In this document: positions 5,441 through 5,448 of the stretch, piece after piece
Layout of the letters: each line of letters opens with the position of its first letter
How positions within the stretch are numbered: position 1 is the stretch's first letter
NCBI GenBank assembly: GCA_938042265.1
Contig: CALIRN010000124.1
Span: forward strand, 1 to 5,448
Source of the DNA: an uncultured Eubacteriaceae bacterium
GTDB lineage: Bacteria; Bacillota; Clostridia; Lachnospirales; CAG-274
DNA: 5,448 nt
Direction: 5' to 3'
Translations under genes and position numbers: made by a program
Notes under the pieces: model-generated
What the model was told of the DNA's origin: nothing
The model's input: only the letters and a program-made list of their open reading frames with translations
The model's database searches: none

Positions 5441-5448
5441 CTTGTTTA

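Overview
The window looks like chromosome of a low-GC Gram-positive bacterium of the class Clostridia. A gut Ruminococcus-like or Eubacterium-like genome is my best guess. The evidence is strong AGGAGG-type ribosome sites, sigma-A-type promoters, A+T-rich spacers, a 787-residue MutS2, and a short peptide gene starting MKKxYExP, a pattern I associate from memory with gut Firmicutes. The window itself does not name a species.

Layout. Positions 1-60 hold a good extended -10 promoter and a ribosome site. Positions 61-2424 encode MutS2, a ribosome-collision and recombination ATPase, followed 13 nt later by an OmpR/PhoB-type response regulator (2438-3124) with no sensor kinase in view. The pair ends at a U-tailed hairpin. 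A 505-base gene-free stretch (3125-3629) follows. It holds that terminator, a second terminator pointing the other way, a decayed minus-strand copy of a short peptide gene (3231-3368), a near-consensus promoter (3416-3444), a 12-bp palindrome, and a leader of about 180 nt with potential folding.

Positions 3630-5045 encode a secreted 471-residue protein with a Sec signal peptide, two apparently duplicated beta-rich domains, a calcium-loop-like motif and a C-terminal Ig/Fn3-like domain. I cannot assign it a function. Nineteen bases later comes an intact 45-codon peptide gene (5065-5202), probably co-transcribed. Positions 5203-5448 hold an unusually dense set of hairpins (5208-5400), partly resembling an IS200/IS605-type end or its associated RNA, and then a bidirectional terminator.

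The mutS2/regulator pair looks like ordinary housekeeping. The accessory part is the secreted protein, the small peptide, the decayed antisense relative of that peptide and the multi-hairpin element. The most notable points are that the short peptide family occurs twice, once intact and once broken by two frameshifts, and that the 3' region folds into a compact multi-branched structure with repeated GAA-capped mini-hairpins.
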